The translations under genes and the position numbers were made by a program. Below, piece by piece: positions 42,967 to 56,192 of a stretch of 64,000 bases of DNA. The DNA comes from Basidiobolus meristosporus CBS 931.73 (taxonomy: Eukaryota > Basidiobolomycota > Basidiobolomycetes > Basidiobolales > Basidiobolaceae). The DNA lies in assembly GCA_002104905.1 (NCBI GenBank), contig MCFE01000049.1, positions 124,001-188,000 of the forward strand. Direction: 5' to 3'. Positions within the stretch are counted from its first letter, which is position 1. Each line of letters opens with the position of its first letter. Under the pieces are notes generated by a model. The model ran no database searches and had not been told where the DNA came from. It worked only from the letters and a program-made list of their open reading frames with translations.

Positions 42967-45900
42967 GTCAGATTTAGATGTAGAGTGGTAGGTCTGCGAG
43001 GGAAGTGGGCGATTAGTGGGTGAGTGAATGAACAGATGAAGATGGAGTAAGTTAGTGGGTGTGAGAAGAATATATAAATAAGAGCGGTAGGAGTCAAGCG
43101 TCCATGCAATTTTCTAGATTGAGGCTGTCTATGTCCAATGGGATGTCAATAATCGAGGGATTATAATTAGATGCCATTGAACTATGTGACGAATACACCG
43201 GACTGCTGTGATAACATCCTCCAAAAAGGAAACCGATGACGCATTTAGAGCTGGAAGCTTAGCACAAGTCCACTTATTCGCTTATTGAGGTGGTGAGCAA
43301 ATTAATGTTTCAGCGGATTATTTGGTAGCCAAATATGATGGAAATGTCCAAAACGGGAAAGCTGGGCAATCGATGATTGAGGGGAGATTTAGACCCGAGC
43401 AGCATATTTGGACGTTTAATCACCGGAATTAGGTCGCAGCAACATGTCTGCTATGGGTCCAGTGATGGATGCATAATCTAGCGAAGCAGGCCATAGAATG
43501 TCAAGTGATCCGGCACGTTGAATGATCTCACCAATATCCGATGCGCTAGTTTAAAGTTTGAACCCTCAGCAGATGTCCTAATCGATTCTTCCGAGGTGGC
43601 ATGTACATTACACATTACTTATTCCTCATTAGAACGGCAATTCCGGATCGACTCCACACAGATCAAACTATAGCGCAAACCTTTTCCCGACTGGGCACCA
43701 TTTGATTTCCCAGGTTCTATTGCTTACATCCACGACGTTTTGGCATGTGAGTCTTGGTTGTCTCATGAAGAGCCAACTGGCGGTCCGTACTATATTAGGG
43801 ACCTCTTGTTGTACTTGGTAACAGCCTCGTTCAAATCAGTCAAGTCAAATAAATATAAATTTGGCAGCCGTAAGATGGCGATCCGATCATATCCTACTTT
43901 CACGTGAAGATGGAAGATTTTACTTGGGAGTACTGGTTTCTATCCGGCATGGAGTGGGCGGCAGCTCGGTCCGTATTCCTGAGCCTACCTTTCACATGAT
44001 AAAGGAGCGATAGCCCAAGTATAACGTAACGTACAATGGCCCACCTCCCTCGGCAGCGTATACATGGTTACACGTTGACCAAGTATGGCGAGCATGCCTA
44101 ATACAACCTCGAACCTTGATTAGACAGCGCTGACCGTGATGGTGATGGAAACGATTCTAAAGAATCGACCCAATCAAACAGGTATTGGGAGAGGTCGGAT
44201 GGATCAGGTCTAATTTGCACCATACTGCATTAGCCCCAAATATTTCGTCATCCCAGCATCCCAATCTCTGGTGGCGATTTACCACATCACGCACAAGATT
44301 GGGCCGGCTGAGCGCTGTCCGCTATTAGTCGGTTATTATAAGCATCAATAACCTGCTGATGCGTGCATGGCTTCGGGTGTCTGCACAACACCGCCCTTCG
44401 ATGCTGCTGCGTATGTATGTGCGTAATGCTCTTGGTGCCATGATTGGATTGCTGTGGCACCGTTGATTTCAGGGAATGTTGATACTGTAGCACTGTTGGG
44501 TATGATCTGTGTCACTTTCTACGAAAGCTTATTCGAAATTCTAATGGCCAGATGAATCTTGGGGTTGAGATCGAAATAAGGATAAAGCGGGCAGCACTAA
44601 TGCCCCAAAGAATCTAATTGTGGATAAAGGGATGTCGGATATGGGATGCACCTTGGCTAAACTCACGAGAAGACGAAACTAGCAGCGCTTTCCACCGAGC
44701 TGGAGTGCTTCCTCGATCTTGACTTGAGGCATGCACCCTTTGCACATTTGGACTGGATGAGTGGGTAGCATGTAGTACGGCCTCTGCGAACAACCCGGAC
44801 CACTGAGGGCGGGGAGAGAGGGGCATATCTAGAATATGGCCTAATTACGCAAGACAATCAAAAAATTATCGAATTAATGGGATCACACAGCATATGTTGC
44901 GATACATCAGCTCTGGAGACCAGAGATAAAACAGAAACCGGCTTGGTGACTGACAATCGACATCCATATGGCTGTATGATTCCTCGAACCGAGTATATTT
45001 TTTACCGACCCACCCATCATTTGATGCCATAAAGGACGAAACAATGGCTTCTCTACTTCGTGGTGGATGGTACATATGTAGGCATATGGATATACTAATC
45101 AAGTACAAAGAACGGAGCCCCTGATGCTGGCGACTACAAGATATGCCATGGCGTTCAGATATCCCCAAGTGTACCCTGAATCATTACTATTTCCATTCAT
45201 CTCCATCACGTCAGCCCAATGGAGGCTGTTAGAGAGGTCCAGTCAATGATTGTTGGGATGGAGTTCTGGATTGCATATCTGCATGCACGCTTTTGTGTGA
45301 GGCTAATCCTTCCCCTCATCGCCAAGTCGCTCCACTTGCCAATGATGCCGAGAGTTCAGAGGATGGCTGGGAAGGTATATAGTATGACGGTCATTAAATC
45401 AAAAAGATGTTGGGGCTAGATAGCGACTTGCAATTCATCGCAACCCCGCTGCTCTATTTCTTGGAGCCAATGCTGTGATTAGCTCTCGTCACTGGCGGGA
45501 AGCCGAATGCTTCGCGACGAATAGAATTGTGCAAGAGACTAGCATGAATACCTATAGTAGTACGGTGGAAGTGCTGATATATACGATGATTAATGGGCGG
45601 ATTCACAGGTCAGCTCACCCTGCGCCAAAGGAGACTGGTTTCTTTGAGACTCGATGGATTTCTACAGCCCAAATGATGTTTTTTAAGGGCGTTGAATGGC
45701 AAACGTTGTATATTAAGCCCAGCCCTCTTGGTGGGTCGTAGCAAAAGGAACCAAAAGCAAAGTCCCTAGTCAAATACTTGTGCAACCATTGAAGATAATT
45801 ATAGGTCCCGATAACTGCTGCCCATAACAGCCAAATAGGGAAAACGGCATGTTGGTGAATGTATGCGAACTCCACTTGTAGGTAATAAGCACCAACTTAG

Positions 45901-48259
45901 CTGCGATTTTACCGCATATCAAGAGAGGGAAGAATGGGCGAACCTGATTTGGCATTAATTGAGATCCCGATATATGATTGCTGGTTTTGTTATGCACAAT
46001 ATATTTCTCGATCACCACCCTCAATGCCATACCTTTATGAGCTCTGTAGCCCATCAGCACCGAAGCACGTCCTCGTAGAAAACTGGTGGCTATCACCAGG
46101 GGCCCCATGCTGTATTCCACCTTTACTCACAATGGACAGCAGGATGTATGCAGCAGGTTCCAAAAGTCATCTTACAAAGCCATTCCGACAGTGGCCACAC
46201 AGCTCATATGATGAGCAGAGGTGAGAATGTCGACCTGACTTATGAAACACTGTGCACGGGCAGAGGTCAACATCAGCCCAGCCTTGATGGCACTATGGAT
46301 GCATGTAGAGCAGCTTGAATATTTTCAGCTGCTCCTGATGTGCCACAATTGCGAGTAGCCTCATGTCCAACACTAGCGTGCACAAAGGCTATTAACAAAT
46401 ACGGATTTTTAATCATTCGCGGTACGTGTATATTGGCTCATCATTTCTAAACATTTCGTGCAGCCTTATGCCAACTATGATGAAATGGAGAACCAGCTAT
46501 TGGATACCTCGTGCCACCAATGAATCGATTCTATTGAACTCCCCTTCCTTTCCTAATGCGACTGTGACTATTACCTAAAATCGATATGGATCTGAACCTT
46601 TTTTCACAATCGAATCTATTTCAAATGCTCCAGCGAATCCCACCATTGGTGGGACGGATTCTACAATCCAGATTTTCTTATCGCCATGCAAATATGTTTG
46701 TGCGATGCTGGACCATCCAGTTTCAGGATGTCCTTCAAGTTGGGACTCATCCAAGCAGCTTCCAGGGTTTGATTCGCGGGCGGGACGTGAATACGTGAAC
46801 ATCTCTCTGCGTATACCTGGCTAGCATGTTGGAAGGGATTGTGGGGCATGTGTGCTGAGAATGCGCCTAAATCTAAACTCCGGCTCAATCCTGACATCAT
46901 CAACGCATAACAACTCTGGGGTGCGTGATTCTGGAGATTAGTAGCTGAATGTATAGATCAAGATTAATTTCATTGATGGGTCCATGATAAAGCCAGTTCC
47001 TACTCATTAATCGAAAAATTGATGAAGGCTGTGTGACGAATATGGCTTATGATCACAAGTACTTGTGATACGAACCATTTTCCATCTTTGGTTATCTGCA
47101 AGTGCAATTGTGTACAGTAAGGCATCGTACAAATCTATAGATATATGGAACACTGCGATAAACGGTGATATTGGAAAGGGAAATTTGATCGTGAGAATCA
47201 TTGGTAGGCAGAGTTCCTACTAAATATGACATGGAAATGGCAAACCGTATGTTCATCAGTGAATATTGATTCATGCTGAACAATGCTAGCTCCAAGAATC
47301 ATTGCCATTTTCAGCAGGGCCTGCTTGCAAATTGTGCTCCTCCCGCAAACGTCTCTTTGCGTGATATTAGCGGCCGTGTAACAGCACAGGTGTTGGGTTG
47401 CCTGGCTTTGAAACAGACTTTTATTCAATCACCAGTGTCCGTTCAACTCAGTTGCATTTTCGGAAAGAAATGCACTGGCAACGAATCTACGAAGCCGTTG
47501 GCTAGGTTGATCTTTGTCAATGCGGTCTATGGCCATGCTCCGGCAAGATGGAAATTCGACCAAATCGATAGGCATCAGATAGACATGGGGTTGGGCAGAT
47601 CTGGTGTGGAGGATGTTCGCTGCTAAAAGCTGCTCGTTCGTATGTCTGAACAGAGATATTCTATATTGGTGAGGGATTCCAAATCGTAGCCAGCCACAGT
47701 CTTCTTTAGATCATACACTTGATATTATTGGACAACAAAGCTCCATTTGGCCCGGCTCCCAACATTTCCTCGGAGACTGCTCCATCGCTGAATATACCAA
47801 AAGAATCCTACATCAAAACGGTATTCCAAACCCACTTTTGTACTTGGTTGATTTTGAATCATTCACCTTTGGATCATCAATAGCATTCTATTTGAATTTA
47901 TATGAATGCTCTTTTATAGCCATGTAACAAATCCACAATTTCTGACTCTCGTCAAATCCATGTACCCTTGTTCCTGTTTGGTGATTGTTTCGTGTAACTT
48001 ATTTCACTCTCCTTGGCTTTGAACCAAAATTATATTAACCCGCTTGTTCCTCTTCCCTGGTGTCGCTCGTTCTTCTTCGGGTAATGTCGCCATATCAACT
48101 ATAGCACTTCTCGTACCATACTAAATCAATTCAAACGCCACTTCGGATTGTATTTTACTAAGCGTAGTAGTTTCGAATACTGAGTAGCGCCTCCTTATCC
48201 CAGTCTTCCACCTTCCCTTTTCAACCAAGCTGTTGACTCCAGGCACAATTTCAGCCCCA
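42967..48259. other. 5.3 kb gene-poor region between divergent FAA and CYC8 genes
   Basis: The region carries many short frames on both strands (longest about 100-118 codons, for example 47,273-47,626) but none shows a recognisable domain, splice structure or codon pattern. CpG content is like host DNA and no LTR or transposase similarity was noted. It contains the promoters of both flanking genes. An unrecognised small-exon gene or a non-coding RNA gene cannot be excluded. Confidence 0.45.
43071..43080 (-). promoter_or_regulatory. TATA box of the acyl-CoA synthetase gene
   Basis: TATTTATATA on the minus strand, about 105 bp upstream of the start codon. Confidence 0.5.
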
Positions 48260-51200
48260 ATGGCTACGGCAACACCTTCCCAACAAACGCCTTCATCGCA
48301 AAAGCTGATGTCTCTCAATGAGCAAACCTGGCTGCAACTAGGTACATTGCACTGGAAATATACATTCTTTTCGTATACTGAATTTTACAACCAGGTGGCC
48401 TAGCAGAGCTCATGCAAGAGTTTGACCGTGCCATGAATGCATACGAGGCTACTCTACGACACAATCCATATTCAGTTCCCGCTCTTACTCAAATCGCCTC
48501 TTTATGCAGAGGTAGAGAGCAATTCCCCAAGGTTTGCCTTTTAGGAAGTTAGTAGTCCCCTTTGTTTAGCTCTGTACTGATAGGCAGACACAACTTAGGC
48601 TGTTGAATATTTCCAGCGGATCCTTAATATCGAGCAAAACAACGGGGAAATATGGGGTGCTCTGGGCCATTGCTATCTCATGATGGATGACTTGCAGAAG
48701 GCATATACTGCATATCAGCAGGCGCTCTATCACCTTTCTAATCCAAAGGTATTGCACAAATACACTCGCACTTTCACCTCTATATATACATATATGCTTA
48801 CGTGCCACTCCAGGAGCCTAAGCTTTGGTACGGAATCGGAATCCTTTATGATCGGTACCAGTCGCTGGAACACGCCGAGGAGGCATTCTCAGCTGTATTA
48901 CGAATGGATCCGAAATTCGAAAAAGCCAACGAGATATATTTCCGACTTGGAATCATTTACAAGCAGCAACAAAAGCATGATCTGAGTTTGCAGGTGGATT
49001 CCTAGTAATATATTTTCCCTGTTTGACTTTATTGTAACACCCGAAAGTGTTTCCAATACATCCTTCGCTCGCCTCCTCGCCCCCTTACCGAGGTAGACAT
49101 ATGGTTTCAGATTGGCCATGTTTATGAGCAACAAAAGGAGGTATGTACTGTCACAGATAGCATTGAACGCCCAGTATCTAATACGACTCGTTGTTGCTGA
49201 TAGTATCAACGTGCTAAAGAAGCGTACGAAAGAGTGCTGTCCGAAAATCCCACTCATGCCAAAGTTTTGCAACAGCTGGGGTGGCTTTGCCATCAACCAA
49301 ACACCCCCTTTGCTAATCAGGATAGTGCAATTGGCTACTTGACTAAATCACTTGAAGCTGGTATGTACCATCTGATGTATAACAGGCTTTTCCATGACCA
49401 TTAATCTTGTTTTAGACAGTACCGATTCTCAGTCATGGTATCTGTTGGGTCGCTGCCACATGGCCCAGCAGAAGTACAACAAAGCATATGAGGCATACCA
49501 GCAAGCAGTGTACCTAACCAACATAAGCTCATATTGATTTCATAAAGCTAACCGTTTGTTCTTAGCTACCGTGATGGCAAAAATCCCACTTTCTGGTGCT
49601 CCATTGGTGTTCTCTATTACCAAATACAGCAGGTGAACCTTCAACTATTTGAAACCTTTGTTGTTCTACGTTGCATACACATTCTAACCGACGCTTGATA
49701 GTATCGTGACGCATTGGATGCCTACAGCAGAGCAATTAGGCTCAATCCTTATATTAGTGAAGTTTGGTATGACCTGGGCACCTTATACGAGTCATGCAAC
49801 AACCAAATCAATGATGCAATCGATGCATATCAACGTGCTGCTGAACTTGATCCCAACAACCCCCATATAAAGCAAAGGCTGCATCTGCTAAAAAATGCTC
49901 AAGCTGGAGGGTAATACGATCATGAAGTTACCTTTCGGATCAACTCTAACTATTCAGGTATCTAGTCCACCAAGCAACACTGCGCCTGTCCCCCAGGATG
50001 TCAATCTATTTGCGTATCAGAATAGCGCCGCATCAGTGGGCCCCCCACCTCAGTTTGGCCAAGTATGTCAGATGTCAATAGGCTATTTCTCGATTTTTGG
50101 CATTCATAACTGTGACTTTCAGAGTCTAGGGCCCTCTTCGCATGGGGCACCACTGAACATGCCCGATTGCCCTCCAAGACCCCAAGACGCAAGATATGGA
50201 GAGCATCGTCCACCTATGGTATGCGTGTTGCATACTCATTACCTATCATGTGTAACTAATATAATTTAAGTCTACTCCGCCCAACCAATCACCAATGGTT
50301 AGAAAAGATATGATTACTGGCCCGCCTCCAGAGCCAACAAGTTTTGCAAGGCGTACACCACCGTCGTTTGGTCCACAATCCCGTGCATATTCCCAGAGAA
50401 TCCCTGAGACACAAGGTGGAAATAGAGGACCATATGACTTAGATGGAAGATTGCAGCCTTACTCAAGCCCTCAACAACATCTGAAGCCTTTCAACAATGA
50501 TAACTACTCCCCTGGCACCCCCCAAGATTACCAAATGTCACCTAAGCCATCGAATGGTGCATCCCCTGCCATGAGAAGCGCTCATCATATGCAGCCTCCT
50601 CTTAGGGATTCGTCGTTTGGAGAATGGAAAAACGAGGGTGAAATGGACAAAAGCATAATTAAGCAAGAACCTTTGAATCGCATGAATCCATATCACAGAA
50701 GAGAACCCCAAGCTTTTGGATCCCCTAGGACCCGCCCAAATGAGTCTCCGCACAATACAGATCCGATCAGGAAATCAATGGGCCCGGGTATCCCCACCTC
50801 TTCACCCATACCCGGTATGATAGATCAAAAGAGCCATTTGTTATCGTCTGGTGACAGAAGGTTAGTCAGCACTTGACATGATATTTCACCCCATCATAAG
50901 CACCATTCTAATATAGTGGAAATAGCCCGGTTGGTGGAATTCAAGACAATCGAGCACTGGCATCATCACCTGCACCAATAAGCAACGACGCTAGACACCC
51001 AGATATCAAGAGAACAAGCATACCGCCTGAAATCCGTGGCATCAGAGAAAGTCCTAGCCCGCATCGGGCACATCTTGAGAGAGCTAACGGCTCCAACTAC
51101 TCTCCTATTCCCGCACGGTCCGATAATCCCAGCAGCATGAATATGGCTGCTCGCCAAGCAGATGAAGATTACGACGCAGCACCACCAGTGGGTATTAACG

Positions 51201-51368
51201 ACAAGATGCGAAGTGTTGGCAAACAATCAGATATGAATGAAGTAAGGAATAGTTGGAGTTCACTTAATAGCAGAGTAGAGCGCAAACTAACAATTCATAT
51301 AGGGTTATACCCCAGAGCACAAACCAGATTCCATACCTTTAGGGGAACAACATCACCGGTCACCATAA
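48260..51368 (+). CDS. CYC8: Cyc8/Ssn6 TPR general transcriptional co-repressor
   Basis: With Tup1 it forms the co-repressor recruited by many DNA-binding proteins. Exons: 48,260-48,341, 48,395-48,531, 48,599-48,748, 48,814-48,993, 49,048-49,140, 49,204-49,360, 49,416-49,509, 49,566-49,632, 49,702-49,910, 49,966-50,062, 50,123-50,218, 50,271-50,860, 50,917-51,241 and 51,303-51,368; phases agree, total 2,343 nt, 780 aa. Residues about 20-385 are TPR repeats: QFDRAMNAYEATLRHNPYSV-like helices, WGALGHCYLMMDDLQKAYTA, WFQIGHVYEQQKEYQRAK, WYLLGRCHMAQQKYNKAYEA, FWCSIGVLYYQIQQYRDAL and WYDLGTLYESCNN. From about 390 on it is Pro/Ser/Gln-rich and disordered, as in the family. The 3' end (last exon, ending EQHHRSP) is the least certain part. 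Minor mismatches in quoted helices are possible since they cross splice sites. Confidence 0.93.
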
Positions 51369-52906
51369 CAAGCAATGCCGCAAGCAAATATCAAACAGCC
51401 TTGAAGTTCGAGTTCCTAGAAAGCTTTAGATCGTTCAACAGTAAAATATTCCATTTTGACAGGGTATCTATGACAGGATCTATTTATATTGGGGGGCTTG
51501 GGGACTTTGTAAACACCTCTCTCAATCTACGAATTGACTACTATTTACTGTGGACAATAACGGATTAATTGGTCAGTTGGGGAGCATCTTTCCATTTCCT
51601 TGAGAGGTATCTCATGCAGGCCTTCATGTTGTTGAATATGCACCCATAGCTGTACATGATTTACAATTTTAGACCTGTGGATTGATATCTAGTGCAAGCG
51701 GTGTGAAGGAAATCCCTTTCTTGCTATATTGAATGTAGATAAGATTAGAACTGATCAATTGACTTAATCTGGAACCTTCATGAGGCCTTCATTTGCATGC
51801 AACGTGAGCGTAGGCCAAACAAAACCCATTTTCCACATATTGAGGTATGTCCAGTACTTCAATAGCAAGAGGCTGCTTTGGTGTGTAAATTGATTCCCTT
51901 TTTTGATTCATACACCATTGGATTGATCCCACACGATATTTGATCTGCTATTCATATTTAGTCTGTTGGTATGAGCTTTGACATGGGGTATGTTCCATGA
52001 ATCGATGGAACACCTTACACCATCCTCAATCATCAGTACCCAAGTCACCCATCGTTGAGGTGACTCCTGTTTGGGCTATGTCTGCGTTTAGTAGCCACTT
52101 TTTGTTTGGATCGATAACAGCAATACGTAGAAACCGGGAAATCCATAATCGGTCAAGTCGAGCTCAGATGGCGACTTGGTGAAGAAATCTCGAATGCTAA
52201 CGCGATGTGACCAAAGGAATCTGCGATGGCCGGTCTATTTGAACCATGGCATTGTGGATCGGCCATTAGCATAGGAGCAAACTCTCTTGTCAGCAATACA
52301 GTACCTGCCAAATCATTTGCATTGTGGCCAGTGCCTCAAACCAGGGGGCAGCATTATCGGAATGCGTCTCTCTCTCGCCAGCTCGCACGGCTAGATTGCC
52401 TTATTTACACCACCCAGCCAAGAAGCATAGCCCCACTGATAAGTCAATCCACCTGCCACCGCTAATGCAGCGAGATCCTAGCCGGGTAATGGCCAAACTT
52501 CCGCACGTTTTTCAAATCGAATTTTCCATGCGGTTGTCAGCATCGAATTCCCCCCCTCCCCCCAAAAAAAAACCCACATCACCCGCTTCGTACAGCGTAT
52601 GACGAATTCGTGGAATAGACGAATTGTCCTGGGCCTGAGTTCTCTGGATATTATAAGAAATCCGAGCATGGACTGATTTGATTAATCAGTGCCAGTTCTC
52701 AACTAGATCTCAGATAGTCTAGGTTCTGGGGTACCCAATGATTGCGAGTGTTCCTAGGCTTTATCAGTGAAAATAATTTAGGGGTGGTCCCTATCGATGT
52801 AGAGTCACGTCACTTGATTCCAAGATCATTTACCTGACACGATAGAGGATGAGAACGCGATTTCTTGCTTTCACATCGATCTTGATAAGTCGTATTATCT
52901 GTGGAA
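51369..52906. other. Intergenic: CYC8 3' flank and SCAI promoter
   Basis: No gene recognised in 1.5 kb. A C-tract followed by an A-tract lies at 52,550-52,573. Confidence 0.5.
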
Positions 52907-55582
52907 ATGGAGGACGTCTCAAATAATAGTGCTGCGGGGCTTAATAACGTAGCCCATGATACCAAATTAGATGAATCCGTGGATGATATGAACGCTAATA
53001 AAGAAGGAGAGCAATCAATTAACCCCGCCCATCAGAGAATCGTTGAAGAGTTCCAGTATTTATTGGAGAAAAGCCAACAGCTATTCGCTGGTTTAAGGTA
53101 TTGGAGAGAGTCAGATGGGGTAGTGTTTCGCTTGTTCATGGTATTCACACGTTTATCTCCCACAGAGAACTCTCTCCTACTGGCGGACGTCAGTGGCAGC
53201 CCTATTTTCAACGTACTTTTGAAATCTACACCAAGGTAAGCATATATTCCATCGCCACCAATATACGAAGCGATGTATTAATCAGGTTGATTTCGATCCA
53301 GCTATGGAAGTTCCAGCAACAGCATAGGTACCTCGCATTCTGTTCGTATCCAGCAACCTCTTGGAGAATACTGATCGTTTTTATTTAGGGCTGTTCTTGA
53401 GAACAAAGATAACTACGGCCTGAAGCGGTGGGAGGTCGGCGAGGTCGCCTCAAAGATTGGCCAGTTGTATTATCACTACTAGTGAGTACATCTATTGAGG
53501 CGACTTTCTATTGCCTATGGTACTAATTGCTTTCAATATTTTCTAGTTTGAGAACCAGCGAGACAAATTACTTGCAAGAGTCTTATGTCTTTTATGAAGC
53601 CATACGTGAAAGGGCGTACTTCAAAGATGTTCTTGATTCAAAGAAGTATGTCAAGGGATCCTTAGCTTTAAAAGTTTATACTCATGATTTTTGAAACAGC
53701 CCTGCTTTGATGATCAAGAAATTAAGATACTACGCCCGCTTCATTGTGGTCTGTCTTCTTCTCAACAAGAGAGCCTCCGTACGTAAATTGCTTTCAGAGC
53801 TGACAGTGTTTGTGGAGGATTATGCCAAAACATTCAAGTCTTCCGATTCGTCGGAATGGCAGTTAGTCCTACAGGAGATATCTACCTTCCTAGAGGTAAG
53901 TCAGTACCATTTTGGTCCAGTGTAGAGTATTTCCACCAACCCATCCCTTAGGCGGAGAAGCATTTGATCCCGGTCACTCCAGAAGGTGCTGCGCTACCCT
54001 TCTCCAACCGACTTGGGTTGGAAAAAGTTTCGCGTTCGGAGAAGGATGGTCCTAAAATGAAGTTGCAGGAGGCAATCTTGGTTGGAAATTGCCAAAACCA
54101 AGTAAGCATCCATTTAACGATACCACCTGTGCTTTCAGTATTAACATTCGTGAATTACAGATCAAGTTCTCCGAGCTCACGCTGGATATGTACAGAATGT
54201 TGCAATCTCTTGGTACAGTAGCTCCGATCATGTCATTTGTTGGGAGCTTGCATTCATACTCACGTATCCTTTAGAGAGAGAACCCGTAGGCTCCAAGACC
54301 ATGGCTAACACTGAAGGATCCGGTAACGCGGACAAATCCCATCATCGTGAGGAGGGATCACTTGAAGATCAAGTTAATGCACCTCCGTCCAGCTCCAATG
54401 ACAAGTCAACCGCCCGTAGAGTTAACCCTCACAAATTCCTATTGTATCGCCCTAACTACAGCCAGCTCGTAGTATATCTTGCTAATGCCTTCAAGGTAAA
54501 TGCCCTGTGCGTCTTCTATCCTGAATGCATTATTCACGCACTCTTAGGAAATTAACGATAACTCAGCCTTATTACTTTACCTGTCAGCTGATGGTGTAAA
54601 GGTCGAGCCATCCGCCAACAACTGTAAATATCAATTTGATGTCGTTTTCTAAGCAACTTCACTAATGGATCCCTCCTGAATAGCATATTCTGGCGGTGTT
54701 GCTACCGCGCATCGGAAGGTCTCGGAAAAGAGTGAGGCTTCAGACGTTAACGCGTTGACCCATTGCCTTCATCCAGAAGACATCCTTCCTTTCACCAGAA
54801 AACCTCTTTTCCTTATTGTTGACAGCAACAATAGCCAGGCATTCAAGGTATGCTGAAATCACCAAGATCCCTCCAGACCTCGTCTTAATCCTTTGCACTA
54901 CAATCGGTTAGAATATCTGGACTCCCTTTAACCAGCCATTCATGTGCCTTCTCTCTCCCGCCGAGTGTCCAATCAAAGGTTGCTTGTGAGACTATTGCCT
55001 ATCCATAGTGCCAATGCTAATTGGGTTTTCTAGACATTGCTCAAGTTGGAAACCTTTTCACCCTGTTTCTGCACTCCCCTCTACTCGGCTTCAGCTTTGT
55101 TTCGCAACTCACTCAAATCACCGCATCTGACTGGGCTAAGTGCACCGACATTGTTTCCGCGCTTGAGGATGAGATAGGGGAACTTTTGTTATCCGCGCAA
55201 CTCGGTTAGTTTGGTGCCTCTGGATCGGGGTTAAGGAAACATGCTAACATCGATTCCATCCAGACAAAGCCACCAAATTCTTGCAAGATGATTTCCTTCG
55301 TAGATTCGTTACTCGCTTTGTCTTCTGCTACGCCGTTCTCACCTGTCACAACAGTTTCAACGAGCCTACGGTATGTCGATTTACGATGCCTGCTACACAG
55401 CAGCTGCTAACCCCAACAAATGTGCCTAGCATTTCCCAACCGCCTCTCCGGCTATTCCCGAAGAAATCCTAAGCTCACCCAAAGTGATGCAGGCAATCAA
55501 GGAGCTAGTCTCGCTCACAAACTCACAGTCCCATTACAACTTCCCGAAGGAGCCCACCTCGGAGGTCATGGATCAAAGCTAG
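52907..55582 (+). CDS. SCAI: SCAI-family protein
   Basis: SCAI in animals is a nuclear protein that inhibits MAL/SRF-driven transcription and acts in double-strand-break repair. The fungal role is not established. Exons: 52,907-53,097, 53,166-53,235, 53,302-53,327, 53,389-53,481, 53,547-53,645, 53,700-53,895, 53,952-54,101, 54,161-54,212, 54,275-54,495, 54,548-54,623, 54,684-54,847, 54,912-54,978, 55,034-55,204, 55,264-55,370 and 55,430-55,582; phases agree, total 1,836 nt, 611 aa, matching the family (about 600). Family blocks: FAGLRELSPTGGRQWQPYFQ and RTFEIYTKLWKFQQQHR; YGLKRWEVGEVASKIGQLYY; YVFYEAIRERAYF; KKLRYYARFIVVCLLLNK; RRVNPHKFLLYRPNYSQLVV; KPLFLIVDSNNS; and DDFLRRFVTRFVFCYAV. Position 52,907 is the first ATG. 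One exon is only 26 nt. Confidence 0.93.
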
Positions 55583-56192
55583 ATTAGATGGTAGTTTAAT
55601 CAGGAGGGGGAAGGAGCATTACAAGACGACCCACCTTTTCGTTTATTTCCCATAGTTGCTCGTATGTTAAATCGATACAATTCAGTTGATGTAAATTTAA
55701 ACAATCCCTTGCTTCAACGGTGCACCGCCTGGGCAGATCGATGGGCCTTCCCGGGTTGGTGTATTCATTTGAACGATTCTATTAAAAATAAATGTGATAC
55801 GTCCATGCCGTTCGATTTGGTTTTCGCGCATGATACCCATCGCCCGTTCGTGGCAGATGATTGGAGGAGTCATTGGTTTATTTATACATATCCCAGGTTT
55901 ACAGGTGGTATCGATGAGATATGTCCAACAGAAATTAAGATTTGGCTACAAAAGGCTGGTATAAATTGGCCGCGAATAGTGACATGGAAGGGACGTCAAA
56001 AGCTTTCCCGGATGGCGGGAGGTTCTATGAGCACCCGACGGAACGGTTGGAAAGGGAGGGGGGGGGGTCGGTGGAGAAACAGGTCGATGACGCGGTATCG
56101 AGAATTCATGAAGAATGAAGGGTTAATTACAAAATTGTGGGTCGACATGGGCTTACATTAGTGGTGGCGGGCAGCAACGGGAGATGTGCCCA
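55583..56192. other. Convergent 3' flanks of SCAI and the PX gene; doubtful ORF
   Basis: A plus-strand frame at 55,664-56,161 could encode 165 aa (MLNRYNSVDVNLNNPLLQRC to WVDMGLH). It resembles nothing I know, is rich in Trp and Arg, and contains a poly-G run (56,056-56,067). It lies between two convergent gene ends and may be 3' untranslated sequence that happens to be open. Confidence 0.3.

Noticed and set aside
42667-43023. Leu-rich plus-strand ORF over the start of the acyl-CoA synthetase
   Set aside because: Antisense of Lys/Glu-rich coding sequence; the sense gene is certain.
44970-45010. tRNA-like GGTTCGAGG motif on the minus strand
   Set aside because: Stem pairing of a T arm is missing and no acceptor or anticodon arm could be placed; no tRNA was found in the window.
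49911-49957. Acceptor at 49,957 for CYC8 intron 9
   Set aside because: It shifts the frame; the acceptor at 49,965 restores the Pro-rich continuation.
55664-56161. 165-codon plus-strand ORF between SCAI and the PX gene
   Set aside because: No recognised family, low-complexity poly-G segment, lies in convergent 3' flanks; noted in the intergenic entry only.
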